Source of the DNA: Cannabis sativa
Lineage: Eukaryota > Streptophyta > Magnoliopsida > Rosales > Cannabaceae
Assembly (NCBI RefSeq): GCF_029168945.1
Contig: NC_083607.1
Location: 39,789,257-39,853,256, forward strand
Direction of reading: 5' to 3'
Length of the DNA: 64,000 nucleotides
Under the pieces are notes generated by a model. That model was given only the letters and a program-made list of their open reading frames with translations. It did no database searches and was not told the DNA's origin. Made by a program: the position numbers and the translations under genes. Positions 1 to 11,359 of the stretch are shown here, piece after piece; position 1 is the first letter of the stretch; every line of letters begins with the position of its first letter.

Positions 1-296
1 TTGCGGCAATACTTTAGAGGGAGTCTAAACTTGTTTAAGTCAATTGTCTTTGTAATTTTGATACTTTATTAATTGATTTCATTCTCTGGGCGTGGCCCCG
101 TGGACTAGGAGTGTTCGTGAGAACACTGATACCACGTATAAATCTCTTGTGTCAAGTTATTTATTTTTCTGCAAATATTTTATATTCTCGCTCGTTCCGC
201 TTTTGCTGTAGCAGAATTACTTTCTGCTGCTGCAAACGCTTACAGTTTTTATATTTTCTTATATACAACTGACATTTGCAAAAACAAGGTTTTTCA
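1..296 (+). repeat. 5' LTR (3' portion only) of the SIRE-type element
   Basis: Matches the last 296 bp of the 3' LTR at 5215-5510 with scattered substitutions. It ends in CA two bases before the primer binding site. The U3 region and TATA box lie outside the window; the part seen is R/U5. Confidence 0.85.
99..136 (+). other. R/U5 stem-loop in SIRE LTR
   Basis: An outer stem CGTGG (99-103) pairs with CCACG (132-136). An inner perfect stem AGTGTTC (110-116) pairs with GAACACT (121-127) around the loop GTGA. The same structure is kept in the 3' LTR at 5315-5352. It lies in the transcribed part of the LTR, so it may act in the RNA, for example in polyadenylation or strand transfer; that role is inference. 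Confidence 0.6.
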
Positions 297-298
297 AT

Positions 299-310
299 TG
301 GTATCAGAGC
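299..310 (+). other. Primer binding site (initiator-Met tRNA)
   Basis: TGGTATCAGAGC is complementary to the 3' end of plant initiator methionine tRNA and starts two bases after the LTR end, the standard copia arrangement. Confidence 0.9.
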
Positions 311-364
311 GGGACACTAAACTCTTAGTGTGGTCCTTTTAACGTTTTCTTGTGTTTTTGCAAT

Positions 365-1609
365 ATGTTTCCCTTTCCAGAAGGAACTTCTATTGTTCGC
401 CCACCACTCCTCAATGATTCCAACTATCCTTATTGGAAGGTTAGAATGAGAGCCTTTATCAAGTCTCAAAATGAGAAAGCATGGAGGATGGTTCTTTCAG
501 GATGGTCTCCTCCTGTTGTGGTAGATTCCGAAGGTAATTCTAAATTAAAATCTGAACTTGAATGGTCTATTGAAGATGATAATTTGTCTGCTTATAATAG
601 CAAAGCTTTACATGCCATATCTGATGGAGTAGGTGAAGGTTATATTAAGCTTATATCTTCTTGTGAATCTGCTAAGGATGCTTGGCAGATCCTTCAAACA
701 CAGTTTGAAGGAACATCTGATGTTAAGCGTTCTAGATATATTATGCTTCAGACCAAATTTGATGATCTTAGGATGTCAGATAATGAAACCCTAACTAAAT
801 TCTATGAAAAACTATCTGACATTGCTAATGAATATTTTCCTCTTGGTGAAAAACTTGATGATTCTGTTCTTGTGAGAAAAATTGTTAGAGTTCTTCCAGA
901 GAGGTTCGATACTAAACTTTTAGCAATGGAGGAGGCTAAAGACTTTAGCACAATGAAGGTGGAAAAATTAATGGGTTCTTTGCGCACTTTTGAATTGAAT
1001 TAGCAAATCAAGCAAAAGGATAAACCCAAGTCCATTGCTGATAGAGGTAAAGGTATTGCTTTTAATGTTGCTGAAAAAGAAACTTCAGATGATGAAGAAG
1101 ATAATGAGATGGAAGTTTTAACTAAAAAATTTCAAAAATACATAAAAAAGATAAGTGACAAAAAGAATTTTCCAAAATTCTCCAAAGGTAATATTTTTTC
1201 AAAACCTTCAATGACTAACAAAAAGGGAATTCAGTGCAGGGAATGCGATGGTTTTGGACATATTCAATCTGAATGTGCAAATACATTGAAAAAGAATAAG
1301 AAAAGTTTCAATGTCACATGGAGTGACGATGAAACTGATAGTGATGAAGATATTTCTAAAAATGTTGCACTAACCTCAGTTTCTTCCAAGTTTGTTTGTG
1401 ATTCACAGGTGAAAGAAAGATTGGTATGTTTGAATAATACCATTGAAAAAGAAAATTCGAATTCTGATTCTGATGAATCTGACATCTGTGAGGAGTCTCT
1501 GGCTGAGTCTTACAAGAATGCAGGTCAAAGAGGCTTTGCTGGTCTTGGATCAAATGGTACTGAAAGTTCTGGAAAAACAAAATTTGTAAAATCTAGTGTT
1601 CCCAAATAA
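365..1609 (+). pseudogene. gag: SIRE-type gag, broken by one in-frame stop
   Basis: Gag would form the virus-like particle and bind the element RNA. The first ATG in frame is at 365. The N-terminal part carries the UBN2-type capsid fold, including NYPYWKVRMRAFI. After an in-frame TAG at 1001-1003 the same frame continues to 1609 and includes a first zinc knuckle, CRECDGFGHIQSEC (CX2CX4HX4C), followed by an acidic serine/aspartate-rich stretch. A frameshift near 1600 then moves the frame; the usual basic linker can still be read in another frame over about 1596-1705. Apart from the one stop the capsid portion is intact, so the decay is moderate. Confidence 0.85.
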
Positions 1610-1705
1610 TTTACCTCGCCGCAAATTTAAGATCTGCTGCAACAAAAATGTCGTCTACAGAAGCAAAGTCTCCAGTAAGTTCAAAAAGGATAAGATCTCA
1701 GGTAA

Positions 1706-2485
1706 GAAGGTTTGTTCCTCTGTCATTTTTGTGGTATTAAAGGACACATCAGGCCTAAATGTTTCACGTTGCAAAATATGTTTAAAACAAATTATTTTGG
1801 TAATTTGAAATTTTTTCAAAAGAAACATAGTGCTTTGAAACAAAAATGGATTGAAAAAGAAAAATGTTTAGCTGGTTTTTCTAATAAAAGTGCTGCTTCT
1901 CAAATGTGGTATTTTGACAGTGGTTGTTCTAGACATATGACAGGTGACAAGGATTTTTTAGTGAATATCAGACCAATGCAATGTGGTGAGGTCACGTTTG
2001 GTAATGGTTTAACAGGAAATGTCATTGGAATGGGAACTCTCAATTTTGAAGGGTTACCAAGGTTGAAAAATGTTATGCTTGTTGAGGGACTAAAAGCTAA
2101 TTTACTTAGCATTAGTCAGATTTGTAATCAAGGGTATACCGTCAATTTTGACAATGATCATTGTTTTGTTCTTAACAGTGATAAACAATGCACTTTACAA
2201 GGGTTTAAATCTGTTGATAATTGCTATACTCTCACATCTATTCTTACTTGTCATTCTGCATGTGAAAATACCAGTGCCATAAATATTTCTAAAAATCATG
2301 TTCAACATTCTAGAACAAAGCACATTGATATAAGGCATCACTTTATCAGGGAACTTGTTGAAAATAAGTCTTTGCAATTAGAATATGTTGATACTGAAAA
2401 ACAATTAGCTGATATTTTCACCAAGACCCTAGATTCAAGTCGCTTTGACTCCCTTAGAAAGTCTTTGGGAGTTTGCATTGTCTAA
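1706..2485 (+). pseudogene. Second zinc knuckle + protease fused to RNase H tail (deletion derivative)
   Basis: An open frame of about 257 codons begins with a second zinc knuckle, CHFCGIKGHIRPKC. The aspartic protease follows, with the active-site triad DSG in WYFDSGCSRHMTGD (about 1909-1950), and then the start of the pre-integrase domain (around NLLSISQICNQG). At about 2255-2270 the reading changes without a stop to the C-terminal end of copia RNase H (SAINISKN..VQHSRTKHIDIRHH and ADIFTKTLD) and ends at 2485. The integrase, reverse transcriptase and the RNase H core, several kilobases in intact relatives, are therefore gone. The join kept the frame and the protease active site looks intact, but without RT the element is non-autonomous. 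Confidence 0.85.
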
Positions 2486-4382
2486 TCTCTCTTATTCATT
2501 TTTTTTGTACAATATTGTTAAGTTTTTTTCTTTCTACCATTTAATCTTCTTTCATTTTAATTTGACAAATTATGTTTATGCTTTTGGAATATAATTAGTT
2601 AGGATCTCATTTTTATCATACTTTTGGAAATTGAGTTAAAAGGTTCATGTTACTTTTTATTTGTGTCTGGGATTAAATAATGTTCTTATATAGAGTTGAG
2701 CGATTTTTGTTTCAGTTGCTTGTCAGGCCCCTTGCTGGAATAGAGCTACCCATACTGAGGTGTGAAAGCCATCTTTTGAGTAAGCTAGAACATTGTAATT
2801 AGCAACTATGATGAGGATGCACTACCATAGAAAAGGGCTACCTTCAGTATGGTGTGATAGCATCTAGTTGCAGGATCAAATTGAAAAAGGCGAAAATAAA
2901 AAATCTTGCCAAGGACAATGATCCTATTTTCACTGCACACACTTATGTCTGACAAGTGTGTTCAATTCTGTAAGTCTCCTCTACCAAAATAAATTAAAAA
3001 TCCTGGTTCACAATTGTTAGTAACATGCATATCTTTTTCCTCAACATCAATTAAGTATGATTTGTTCTTGAGATACTAACTATTTATACTCTTTCGAAAG
3101 CATAACATGTATTTTTGTCATTTGTAATGATTTTTGATTAAATTGCTTGGTTTAGAATTTCTTATATTTATTGTACATCTTTTATTTTATTTTTGGTTCT
3201 TTAAAATTAAAAAATAAAAAAAAAATATAAAGAGAGGGAGGTGTTGGTGACTTGATTCATGGGCTAAAGGAAATTTGTGCTTAATTGGTAAGTATCAATA
3301 TTTATTCTTTCTTGATTTATTTTGATATGTTTCCATTTAAAGATTGATCTCTTATATGGTAATGTGTTTTAATCTTGAAAGATTGTCTTAAATAGGATAT
3401 TTTTGGAAATAATGTTGGTATTTCTAGTTTCTTAAAAAAAAAGGAAAGGAGAAATTTTTGCAAGATAGTGGGGCGGTTTCCTTTTGTGTTCTTGGGCTGG
3501 TAGTTTCTCTTTTTAAGTTGGTTTCCTCTTTTGATCCTCTCTCTCATGATTGTATAAACCAACTTCCTTTGTCTTTTATTTTCATAGCCTAGCTACCCGA
3601 TTCCTATTTGTTTGTGTTCTTGTTCTTTGTTTCTCATTCTTACTTTCAGAAATTCATGGCTACAACTAAGAACCTATGGCATCCAAGGAAGATGGTGAAC
3701 AAGCCCCCTCAAATGCTCTTCTTGCTGCTCCAATCGTCTTGCTGCCATGGAGGAGGTTCAGCAAGAGATGTCCAAGCAACTGTCCTCATTAATCAAGCTT
3801 TATGGGGCATAAGTTTTCTTTCTTTTTGTTTTTGTTGGACATATTTCTATATTTTCATTTCTTTTTGTCTTTGGCCCTTATAGATAAACAAAAAGGGGGA
3901 GTAATTGTATACTCAACTGCCTAGGGGGAGTTGAGGTTTGTGTTTGTGTTCGTCTGTGGTCAAAGTTAGCTTTTTATTTTGATTTAATGTTGTGCTTCTC
4001 AAGGGGAGTTTTCATGTTTGTTTCGCTAACTTTGTTTTGTAGGTGTTTGTTAATTAATAATATTTTGATTATCTAAAGTGCCAAAGGGGGAGATTGGTAT
4101 TAGGTCCTTTTTTGGCAATTTAGTTGTCAAAATATTTTTTAATTAATGTGCATTTTATTGAGCATTCAATTTGTTTTTATCAACTCTGGACCCTTTTTCC
4201 AAGGGGAGTTGTGTTTAGTACCTGTGAACTATTTGGTTTAAAAGTTAGCATGTTTCTTTAGTTATTGTTGGTTTTCGATTGTGTTACTCAGGGAGAGTAG
4301 TTATTTGTTATGGCTAACTTTAACTTGCAGGTACTTTGTGTTAAAAATTATTTTGTTCATCTAAAGTGCCAAAGGGGGAGAT
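2486..4382 (+). other. 3' non-coding / env-like region of SIRE element with repeated polypurine tracts
   Basis: In SIRE relatives this interval holds an env-like frame or long 3' leader. Here no long frame is left; an open stretch at 3656-3883 has no recognisable domain. Purine tracts of the AAGGGGGAG type recur near 3891, 3922, 3999, 4084, 4200 and 4371. The one at 4371-4381 directly precedes the LTR and is the functional primer for plus-strand synthesis. At 4079-4170 a partial copy of the PPT plus the first bases of the LTR occurs about 290 bp upstream of the real one, which indicates a local duplication. Confidence 0.65.
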
Positions 4383-5510
4383 TGTAAAGTCCTTTTTTGG
4401 CAAGTTAGTTGACAAAATAATTTTTCCATTTGGTAAGATTGTTGTGCATTCATATTCGATTTCTTACCTTATAAATTCGGATTGTAGTTGCCCTTTTCCT
4501 TGTTTGGAAAGTTGCACTTTTAGCTGAACTTTCCTTTGTTGAAAATCTTCTCAAAAGAGAAGGAATTCTCTTTTGGAAAGTTGTCTTTTTTAGGGAAACT
4601 TCGTTTATTGCCTTTTCCTTATTGATTTCGATTGTATCTTGATACAATCAGAATATCTAATCTGTTTTTGGCAGGAATCAAGCATTGATAGAAGATCGGA
4701 CCCGATTTGAGAAAGTTTCCCGATTCTGGTGTGCTCTGCTGCGTCAGCATCCGATTCTGATGTAGCAGATCGTGTTTTCTTAGGAAAGATTTTGTACAGC
4801 TGTAGATTCGAACTTGTGGTTGCCTCTTTGGTTTCTATGTTCTATAAATAGAGCCTAGAGAGCAACCATTCGGATTACCTCTTCCATTATTCATTTTTTC
4901 CATTTATCTTTTGAGAGAAGAGAGTGTTTCTTTGTTTTGTGAGAGCCTAGCTGTTCATCTAGGTTCTAGTTGTTCTATTTCTGTTCTTACTCTGTCCTAG
5001 AGGTTGTGAAGAACTACTTGACTGAACAAGAGATTGGTCTTCGGGAGAAGACTTGATAAAGCCTTACTTCGGGAGGAAGTAAGCACTTGGTCTTCGAGAG
5101 AAGACTTGTTGAAGCCTTACTTTGGGAGGAAGTAAGCACTCACACTTCAAAGACGAAGGGAATTCGGGCTTGTAGGTGTTTCAAGAAGTCAGATTCATAA
5201 AGTGGATTACAAAGGATTGCGGCAATACTTTAGAGGGAGTCTAAACTTGTTTAAGTCAATTGTTTTTGTAATTTTGATACTTTATTAATTGATTTCATTC
5301 TCTGGGCGTGGCCCCGTGGAGTAGGAGTGTTCGTGAGAACACTGATACCACGTATAAATCTCTTGTGTCAAGTTATTTATTTTTCTACAAATATTTTATA
5401 TTATGCCTGTTCAGTTTTGCTGTAGCAGAATTACTTTCTGCTGCTGCAAATGCTTACAGGTTTTATATTTTCTTATATACAACTGACATTTGCAAAAACA
5501 CGATTTTTCA
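4383..5510 (+). repeat. 3' LTR of the SIRE-type element (1128 bp)
   Basis: Begins TG right after the polypurine tract and ends CA at 5510. A TATA box (TATAAATA) is at 4843-4850, about two fifths into the LTR, which makes the sequence before it U3. The R/U5 stem-loop is repeated at 5315-5352. Its last 296 bp match 1-296. Confidence 0.85.
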
Positions 5511-5689
5511 GATTAATTTTTAAATTTTACAAATTTATATAGTAACAATAATTAAACTAATGAAAGTGTCAATACCTTAATCAAAAAGTATACAAGTGAG
5601 TTATAGGAATTGAGATTTGCAATTTAGCTATACGAAAAATATACAAGTAATTAGTTAATGTAATGTAAAATCCAAGTACACTTTTTTAT
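5511..5689. other. AT-rich flank, nothing recognised
   Basis: Short AT-rich stretch between the SIRE 3' LTR and the CACTA relic. I see no open frame, repeat or terminal motif. Confidence 0.4.
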
Positions 5690-6152
5690 GGGAATCGTCG
5701 CTAAAAAAATTAAGCAACTGCTTATAACCGTCAGAAAAAATTGGGTATTCTCGACGACTTAGAACACTCATTACAAAAATAGGCAACAATTTTAACTAAA
5801 ACTCACAAAAAATATATTCTCCTATACTCGACTGTTTTAAACTGTCGGGTATAATGCCCCAATTTTGCCCATTATTTCACATGTACACCCACCTAATAAC
5901 TTCAGACCTAACTTCACACACCAACACAACTGCGCCTCCTGCCTCTCTCTCGTACCATAACCCAGATCCACGCAAAACTAACCCCAAAACACAACCAGGC
6001 CTCCTCCTCCACCATTGTCTAGCTCTTGCGTGCCTCCATAACACCCATTCTCTAACCTAACCCCAAAACCAGCTTACCATCTCTCTCTCTCCCTCTCTCT
6101 CTTCTATCTCATTTATCTCTCTATCTCTCTCTCTCTTCTATCACGAAACCAC

Positions 6153-6265
<113 letters not shown>

Positions 6266-7185
6266 ACGAAACCACCACTGGCCATCGCGGGCTCCTCCCT
6301 CCGCACCTACCACCACCGCGTTTGGTCCTCACTCCTCCTCCGAAGGTACATATATATTAACATATTTTTGATATAGTGTAAAAAAAGATATTTTTTGATA
6401 TTTTTTTTAATTAAGTAATTAAATTAAGCATAGAAATTTAAATTTGTGATTTCATTATTCGTTATAGATCAAAATTCGATAGTTTGATATTTTTAAAATT
6501 AATATTTATAGTAAAATTTGTTTACTAACCATTCATGGATAATACCCATTAATAAATGTTCTATATATATTTGTGTATTTTTAGTTTATACATATTTAGA
6601 TATAAGTTGATAATATATAGTTATAAAGATTAAAATTTTATCTACGTTTACTTTAATTTGATGAGTTTATAAATAGAAACTTTTAATTCAATATTTTAAA
6701 TATTTTATAGGTATCGAGTTCTTTGTGTTGATTGAAGAGTGCACAATTGTAGCTATCTTTATTGGAGAAAGGTATACTCACTAAAACTTTAAAATTCTTT
6801 ATTTTGTCGAGTTCAAATATGTTAAATATTTATTCGTTGTGAAGTAGGTTGTGTGATTAATTGTACTGCAGTCGGATGGGTGGAATATGCATGTTAGATG
6901 AGTTTGAATATCTTAAATATTCATCCGTAATGAAGTACTGCAGTCGAATCAGTGGATATTTTGTATTTTTAATGTCATTTTGTTATTTTTGTATTTTATG
7001 TGTTTTTTTGTCATGTTTGAAATTTTTAAGAACGTCCGATTACAGCCGTTATGCTGCTGCAATTTTGCTAGAATTAGGATAAATTTCACTAAAAATTATG
7101 TATGTGTGGTAATTAATTTAACTAATTATTTTCTACATATATTCAAAAAAAATTGAATAAAATTTTGTTTATTTGAAGATTTAAA

Positions 7186-7522
7186 ATGGACAGAAATTAT
7201 ATGAGTGAGAATAGATTATCAGCTGAGTATAGTCAAGGTGTTGACTGTTTTTTGGACTATTATTAGAAGTATATCAAAAATCCTAAATTGATTCTTTGCC
7301 CTTGTCTTAAATGTGGTAGCATGGAGCATATGGACATTACTAAGATGAAAAAGCATTTGTTTATGAACGGAATAGACAAGAGATAAGGTTTAGGTTCATC
7401 ATGGAGAAAAGCATAGTGTTCTGGGCGAGGGAACGTCTAAGTGTAACAAGGTTCAGGGTGTTAATTTGGTGTATGAGTATGATCACATTCTAGAAATGAT
7501 AGGAGATGCACCATTTGATTAA
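7186..7522 (+). pseudogene. CACTA transposase-associated N-terminal domain, broken
   Basis: From the ATG at 7186 the translation begins MDRNYMSENRLSAEY and runs into a zinc-binding motif CPCLKCGS, then KKHLFMNGIDK. This is the layout of the plant transposase-associated domain found at the N-terminus of CACTA (TNP2-type) transposases. There is an in-frame TAG at 7264-7266 and a TAA at 7384-7386. The homology continues in another frame (HHGEKHSVLGEG ... EYDHILEMIGDAPFD) to about 7519. The catalytic part of the transposase is absent because the sequence is cut at about 7545. Confidence 0.75.
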
Positions 7523-7599
7523 ATATCGATCCATTGAAATTTAAAATTTTTTTAGAGGATGCCAACAAGCCTATTTACTTTAATTGTAATAGATTTACT

Positions 7600-7807
7600 A
7601 AATAATAGACATTTACAATATAACAAAAAATAACATTGTTCAATATAAATTCACACATAATTCAGAAATTATTAAGCATTTAGCAAATAGGAATGACAAG
7701 CGAAAATACTAAAACATACAATCCTAAATAATTTCTAAGGTCTTCAACAAACAAATATTAGTGTCCCCGTTTAGGCGAGAGTCAAAGATACCATCCATTG
7801 AATAGAG
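7600..7807 (-). mobile_element. Family L copia, minus-strand copy: distal internal fragment
   Basis: On the minus strand this matches the leader of the other family L copies just before gag (compare 17700-17880 and 26520-26720). It includes the repeated sequence TTGACTCTCGCC. It is continuous with 9652 onward once the solo LTR at 7808-9646 is removed. Homology ends at about 7600, so gag, pol and the 3' LTR of this copy are missing. Confidence 0.75.
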
Positions 7808-9646
7808 TGTTGGGTTTTATGCCCTAAATAAAACTTATTTCATATAATCAGATTTACTTATTAATAAAGATCAGAAATAACATTTTATGTTGCATGGTTC
7901 ACATGATTTATTTCATGATTATATGTATATAATGTATGAATTCTGTTTAAGTCCAGAACATATGAGTTTGTTAAAGATTATAGTGTTGTCAGCACAGTGG
8001 AATATAATCTTAATTATATGTTCAAAAGTTTATTCCTTGATTTGTCAGAACACTGGATTTAGACTGACATGGTATAATCAGCGATAGGTATTCTTACACC
8101 TAGGAAAAGTTTTATGTCCTTTCCAGGACATTGGAAAAGTTTACCAGTATCGGATGTATGGAGTATACATCAGAAGGGACTGACATTGAACTTTGATTAG
8201 ATATATTAAAACTTACCGTAATATCTATTCAATTCAATATCACCTGTTGATCCTAGATCAAATGATCTTTATCCTGATATGGTTACGTTCAATCTCAAGA
8301 GTGTTATCCGTGCTCTTTGATTTGTTAGTTAAGCCTACTTTTGGGACAGGGTGATACGTACATTTTGGGAACACGGTAGTGCAATTGAGTGGGAGCGCTA
8401 ACATAAATATGGAATCTATAGCTTCTATCTGGCGAATAGAAAGTAAAGGATGATTTCCTTCGAGCTTAACCAAACGAAAATAAATGGTGGAGATCTCATT
8501 TCACTTAGCTGAAATATCATTTATACAGAGTTAAGTGTTTTAAGGATAAAATACATTGTAGGGTGTTATGGTAATTTAATCCCTTTACAGTGTAAATCAT
8601 CTATATAGAGGATCATTGATCACATTAGGGTTATAACAATGGATAACTAATGACGTGTCTATATCATGGAACATATAGAGCGTTCTATATGACTGAGAGT
8701 GCAATTCCAAGTTCTAAGTGTGGATTCAATGAGGAATTAATAAGTTAGGGAATTTACTTGGTAAATTCGGTTCGACTTATTGGAAGCTCGGTTATATAGA
8801 CCCATGGTCCCCATACTAGTTGAGACCATACTGCTTGTAAGACTCAGTTAATTGATTTCAATTAATCAATTATAATTCTAAAAGTTAGACTATGTCTACT
8901 TTATGAATTTTCACTAAGCAAGGGCGAAATTGTAAAGAAAAGAGATTTTAGGTTTATTTATTGATTAAGAGACTTTACATGTCTAAATGGCAATATTATT
9001 TAATAATTATTTTCAAGTTATTAAATAATTAGAATTAGCATTTAAAAGGTTAAATTGGAAAATTTGCATTTTTGAGAAAATGGGAATGAAAAATAACAAA
9101 ATGGGAGAGTTGCAAAGTGAGGCCCAATTTCCTATTCTGGCCGCCCACTATGCATAGGCCTTCACCATTTTATTTTTTCATTATTTTAATGCCACACAAT
9201 TCTAACCTAAACCTAGAGGGAATTCTATAAATAGAAAGTGTTGGCTTCAGGAAACAGACACACATAACTTTGCACTTTGTTTCCTTCAGAAAAGGCCACA
9301 CGCCACCTTCTCTCTTTTCTTCTCTCTGTATTTTTGAAATTCCTTGAGTGATGAGTAGTGCCCACACACATCAAGTGGTATCTCAATCATAGTATGTAAG
9401 ACTATGGAAAATTTGCATCAAAGAAGGAGAAAAGAAGATCCAGATTCAGATCTTGATTATGCTCTGCTACAGAAAGGAATCAAGGGCTAGAGATCTGAAT
9501 GGAAGCAGTCATATTATTCCGCTGCACCCACTGTAAGGTTTTCTAACTTTATATGTGTTTATTTTCATTGTTTTAGAGTTCATATTAGGATGTTAATCAA
9601 ACATACTTGTTAGTAAATCTAGATCCTAGTAAAATAATTTCCAACA
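7808..9646 (+). repeat. Family L solo LTR (1839 bp), TSD TAGAG
   Basis: Starts TGTTGGG and ends CCAACA, giving the inverted ends TGTTGG/CCAACA. TAGAG occurs on both sides (7803-7807 and 9647-9651), and no primer site or polypurine tract lies next to it, so the internal part was lost by LTR-LTR recombination. A TATA box is at 9226-9233. It sits inside the leader of the older minus-strand family L copy. Confidence 0.9.
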
Positions 9647-9896
9647 TAGAGTTGTCAGCTGATCTAAAATGATAAACATTCTAGCAACCTTTTATTCGAT
9701 CAAGATGAGAATCTAGTGTTGTCCTGTTTAGGCGAGAGTCAAGGCCATTCTATCTTATGCGCTTCTACCATTGTTTCATACTTTCATTTGTCTTATTAAT
9801 AGTCGCCACCATTAGGGTGATCCATACTAAAAATAAAACACTTACAAATAATACTTATAATTCGAGATCTACGGCGTTAAATTGCTAATGAACGTT

Positions 9897-9911
9897 CTTC
9901 CATTAGGGAAG
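9897..9911 (-). other. CTAAT-loop hairpin (stem CTTCC/GGAAG)
   Basis: On the minus strand: CTTCC-CTAAT-GGAAG. The equivalent site in the copies at 26273 and 49066 reads CCTCC-CTAAT-GGAGG. The second base pair thus changed from C-G to T-A on both arms while the loop stayed the same. Confidence 0.6.
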
Positions 9912-11263
9912 ATTACTCAGTAAAACAAGAACTATGTAGCACCAACAATGGAGATCGAATATCCTTATAATAAAGCTTATTATTTAAAGTGTATTTTCTT
10001 CTAATATTCATTTTAATCTATTTATTTTAAATATATATTTATTTAATTAAAATTTCCAATTTTGAATAAAATTCTAAATATAAATTTTAATTTAATATTT
10101 ATAAAATTATACTTAGATGGATATGAAAAATAAATTAAATTATTTTCCATCTTAGTAATAATTTTCAATATATATTTCGAAAATTATTCAATTTAAGTTG
10201 TGTCCATATTAATAAATAATTAATTTACAACTCAAATTTAATTTTCTATAAATATATATATATTGCATTTCGAACAATAATGTATTTAAAATAAATACAA
10301 TTTTCAAAAATGCTCTAAAATAAAATAAAATAAATCCTGAAAAATTATTATAATTTTATGTAAGTCCAAAATTAATTAAAAAATAATTTTCAACACAAAT
10401 AAAATTTTTTTATTTAATTAAATATTTGAGAAAATTATCAAATATTTAAGTGTCATGATTAAAATCAACTTAAATATTAATTTTCTATTAAATTAAATAT
10501 CACTAGAAAAATACTTCAAGCAAACAGAAAATAACTATATAGATTTTCACTAACTAATCTCTTTATTTTCTAATTAAAATATAATATATTTTAGTCTATT
10601 TATTTTAATTAATCTGTAAATGAAAAATTTCGTGATTTAAGTTGATCTAAAATTAATTAAAAAAACCAAATTAATCTTCAACTTTAATCTATTTTTCAAT
10701 TAAAATTCAAAATTTTCTACATTAATTTAATGCAATTTCGAAATTATCGAAAAATGATTAATAAAATAAAATAAAATATATTTTGAAAATTATTCAAATT
10801 TAAGTTGTTCTGAAATTAAAATTTCCAACTTAAAATAATTTTCTATTTAATTAAATATTATGAAAATAATAATATTTAAGTATCAAGAACGAAATCAACT
10901 TAAATATCTAATTAAATGTATTAAATATAAGAATTAAATAATCGAGTATAAAATAAACTTAATTATTAATTCTATTTTAATACTAGGAAAAATATTTTTA
11001 ATTAAGTTGATCCAAAATTAATTAATAAATAATTAATTTTCAACTTAAAATATTTTCCTATTTGAATATTAGAAAATATAATTAGTTACTAGAAATAACT
11101 ATCAAGAATATGTCTCATTAACTAAGTGTTTTTCTAAAATTAACTTTAAAATATTCAATGAAAAATAAATTTCATATATTTTAAAGATAATTATGTGCTA
11201 ATTCAATTTTAATTACGTTAGACTAATATAATTAACCCAATACAATTATTTAAGTAAGGCAAA

Positions 11264-11359
11264 TGGACCTTTACAATTGGGCTGGTTCATGTGAGGGAGG
11301 GCTGGGTTCAGTATGTCGTACCCACTACTATTGGCCCGCTAACTCTCACACAAGGCCCA
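11264..11359 (-). other. Conserved long stem-loop of family L leader
   Basis: Ends AAGGCCCA (11352-11359) and TGGACCTT (11264-11271) pair with one mismatch, enclosing the inner arms TGTGAG/CTCACA-like and GGGT...ACCC. The same block is present at 24612-24705 and 47235-47328. It stands out as GC-richer than the AT-rich leader around it. Confidence 0.55.

Larger units (their letters stand above)
1..5510 (+). mobile_element. SIRE/Maximus-type Ty1/copia retrotransposon, internally deleted
   Basis: The same roughly 296-bp sequence occurs at 1-296 and at 5215-5510, which marks the two LTRs. A primer site complementary to initiator-Met tRNA follows the left one, and a polypurine tract precedes the right one at about 4370-4381. 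Between them lie gag with two zinc knuckles, a protease and the tail of RNase H. The UBN2-like gag, two knuckles, long LTR and repeated polypurine tracts are typical of the SIRE/Maximus lineage. Integrase, reverse transcriptase and most of RNase H are missing, so the copy cannot move by itself. The outer part of the 5' LTR lies before the window, so the 5' target duplication cannot be seen. The LTR portions differ by several percent, so it is not a recent insertion. Confidence 0.85.

Noticed and set aside
299..312. tRNA-like matches TGGTATCAGAGC at several places
   Set aside because: They are primer binding sites of 10-18 nt next to LTR ends, not tRNA genes; no cloverleaf surrounds them.
3608..3883. 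Small membrane-like frame in the SIRE 3' region as an env gene
   Set aside because: About 90 codons, no signal or glycoprotein features, and not clearly related to the env-like frames of SIRE elements; the evidence is too weak.
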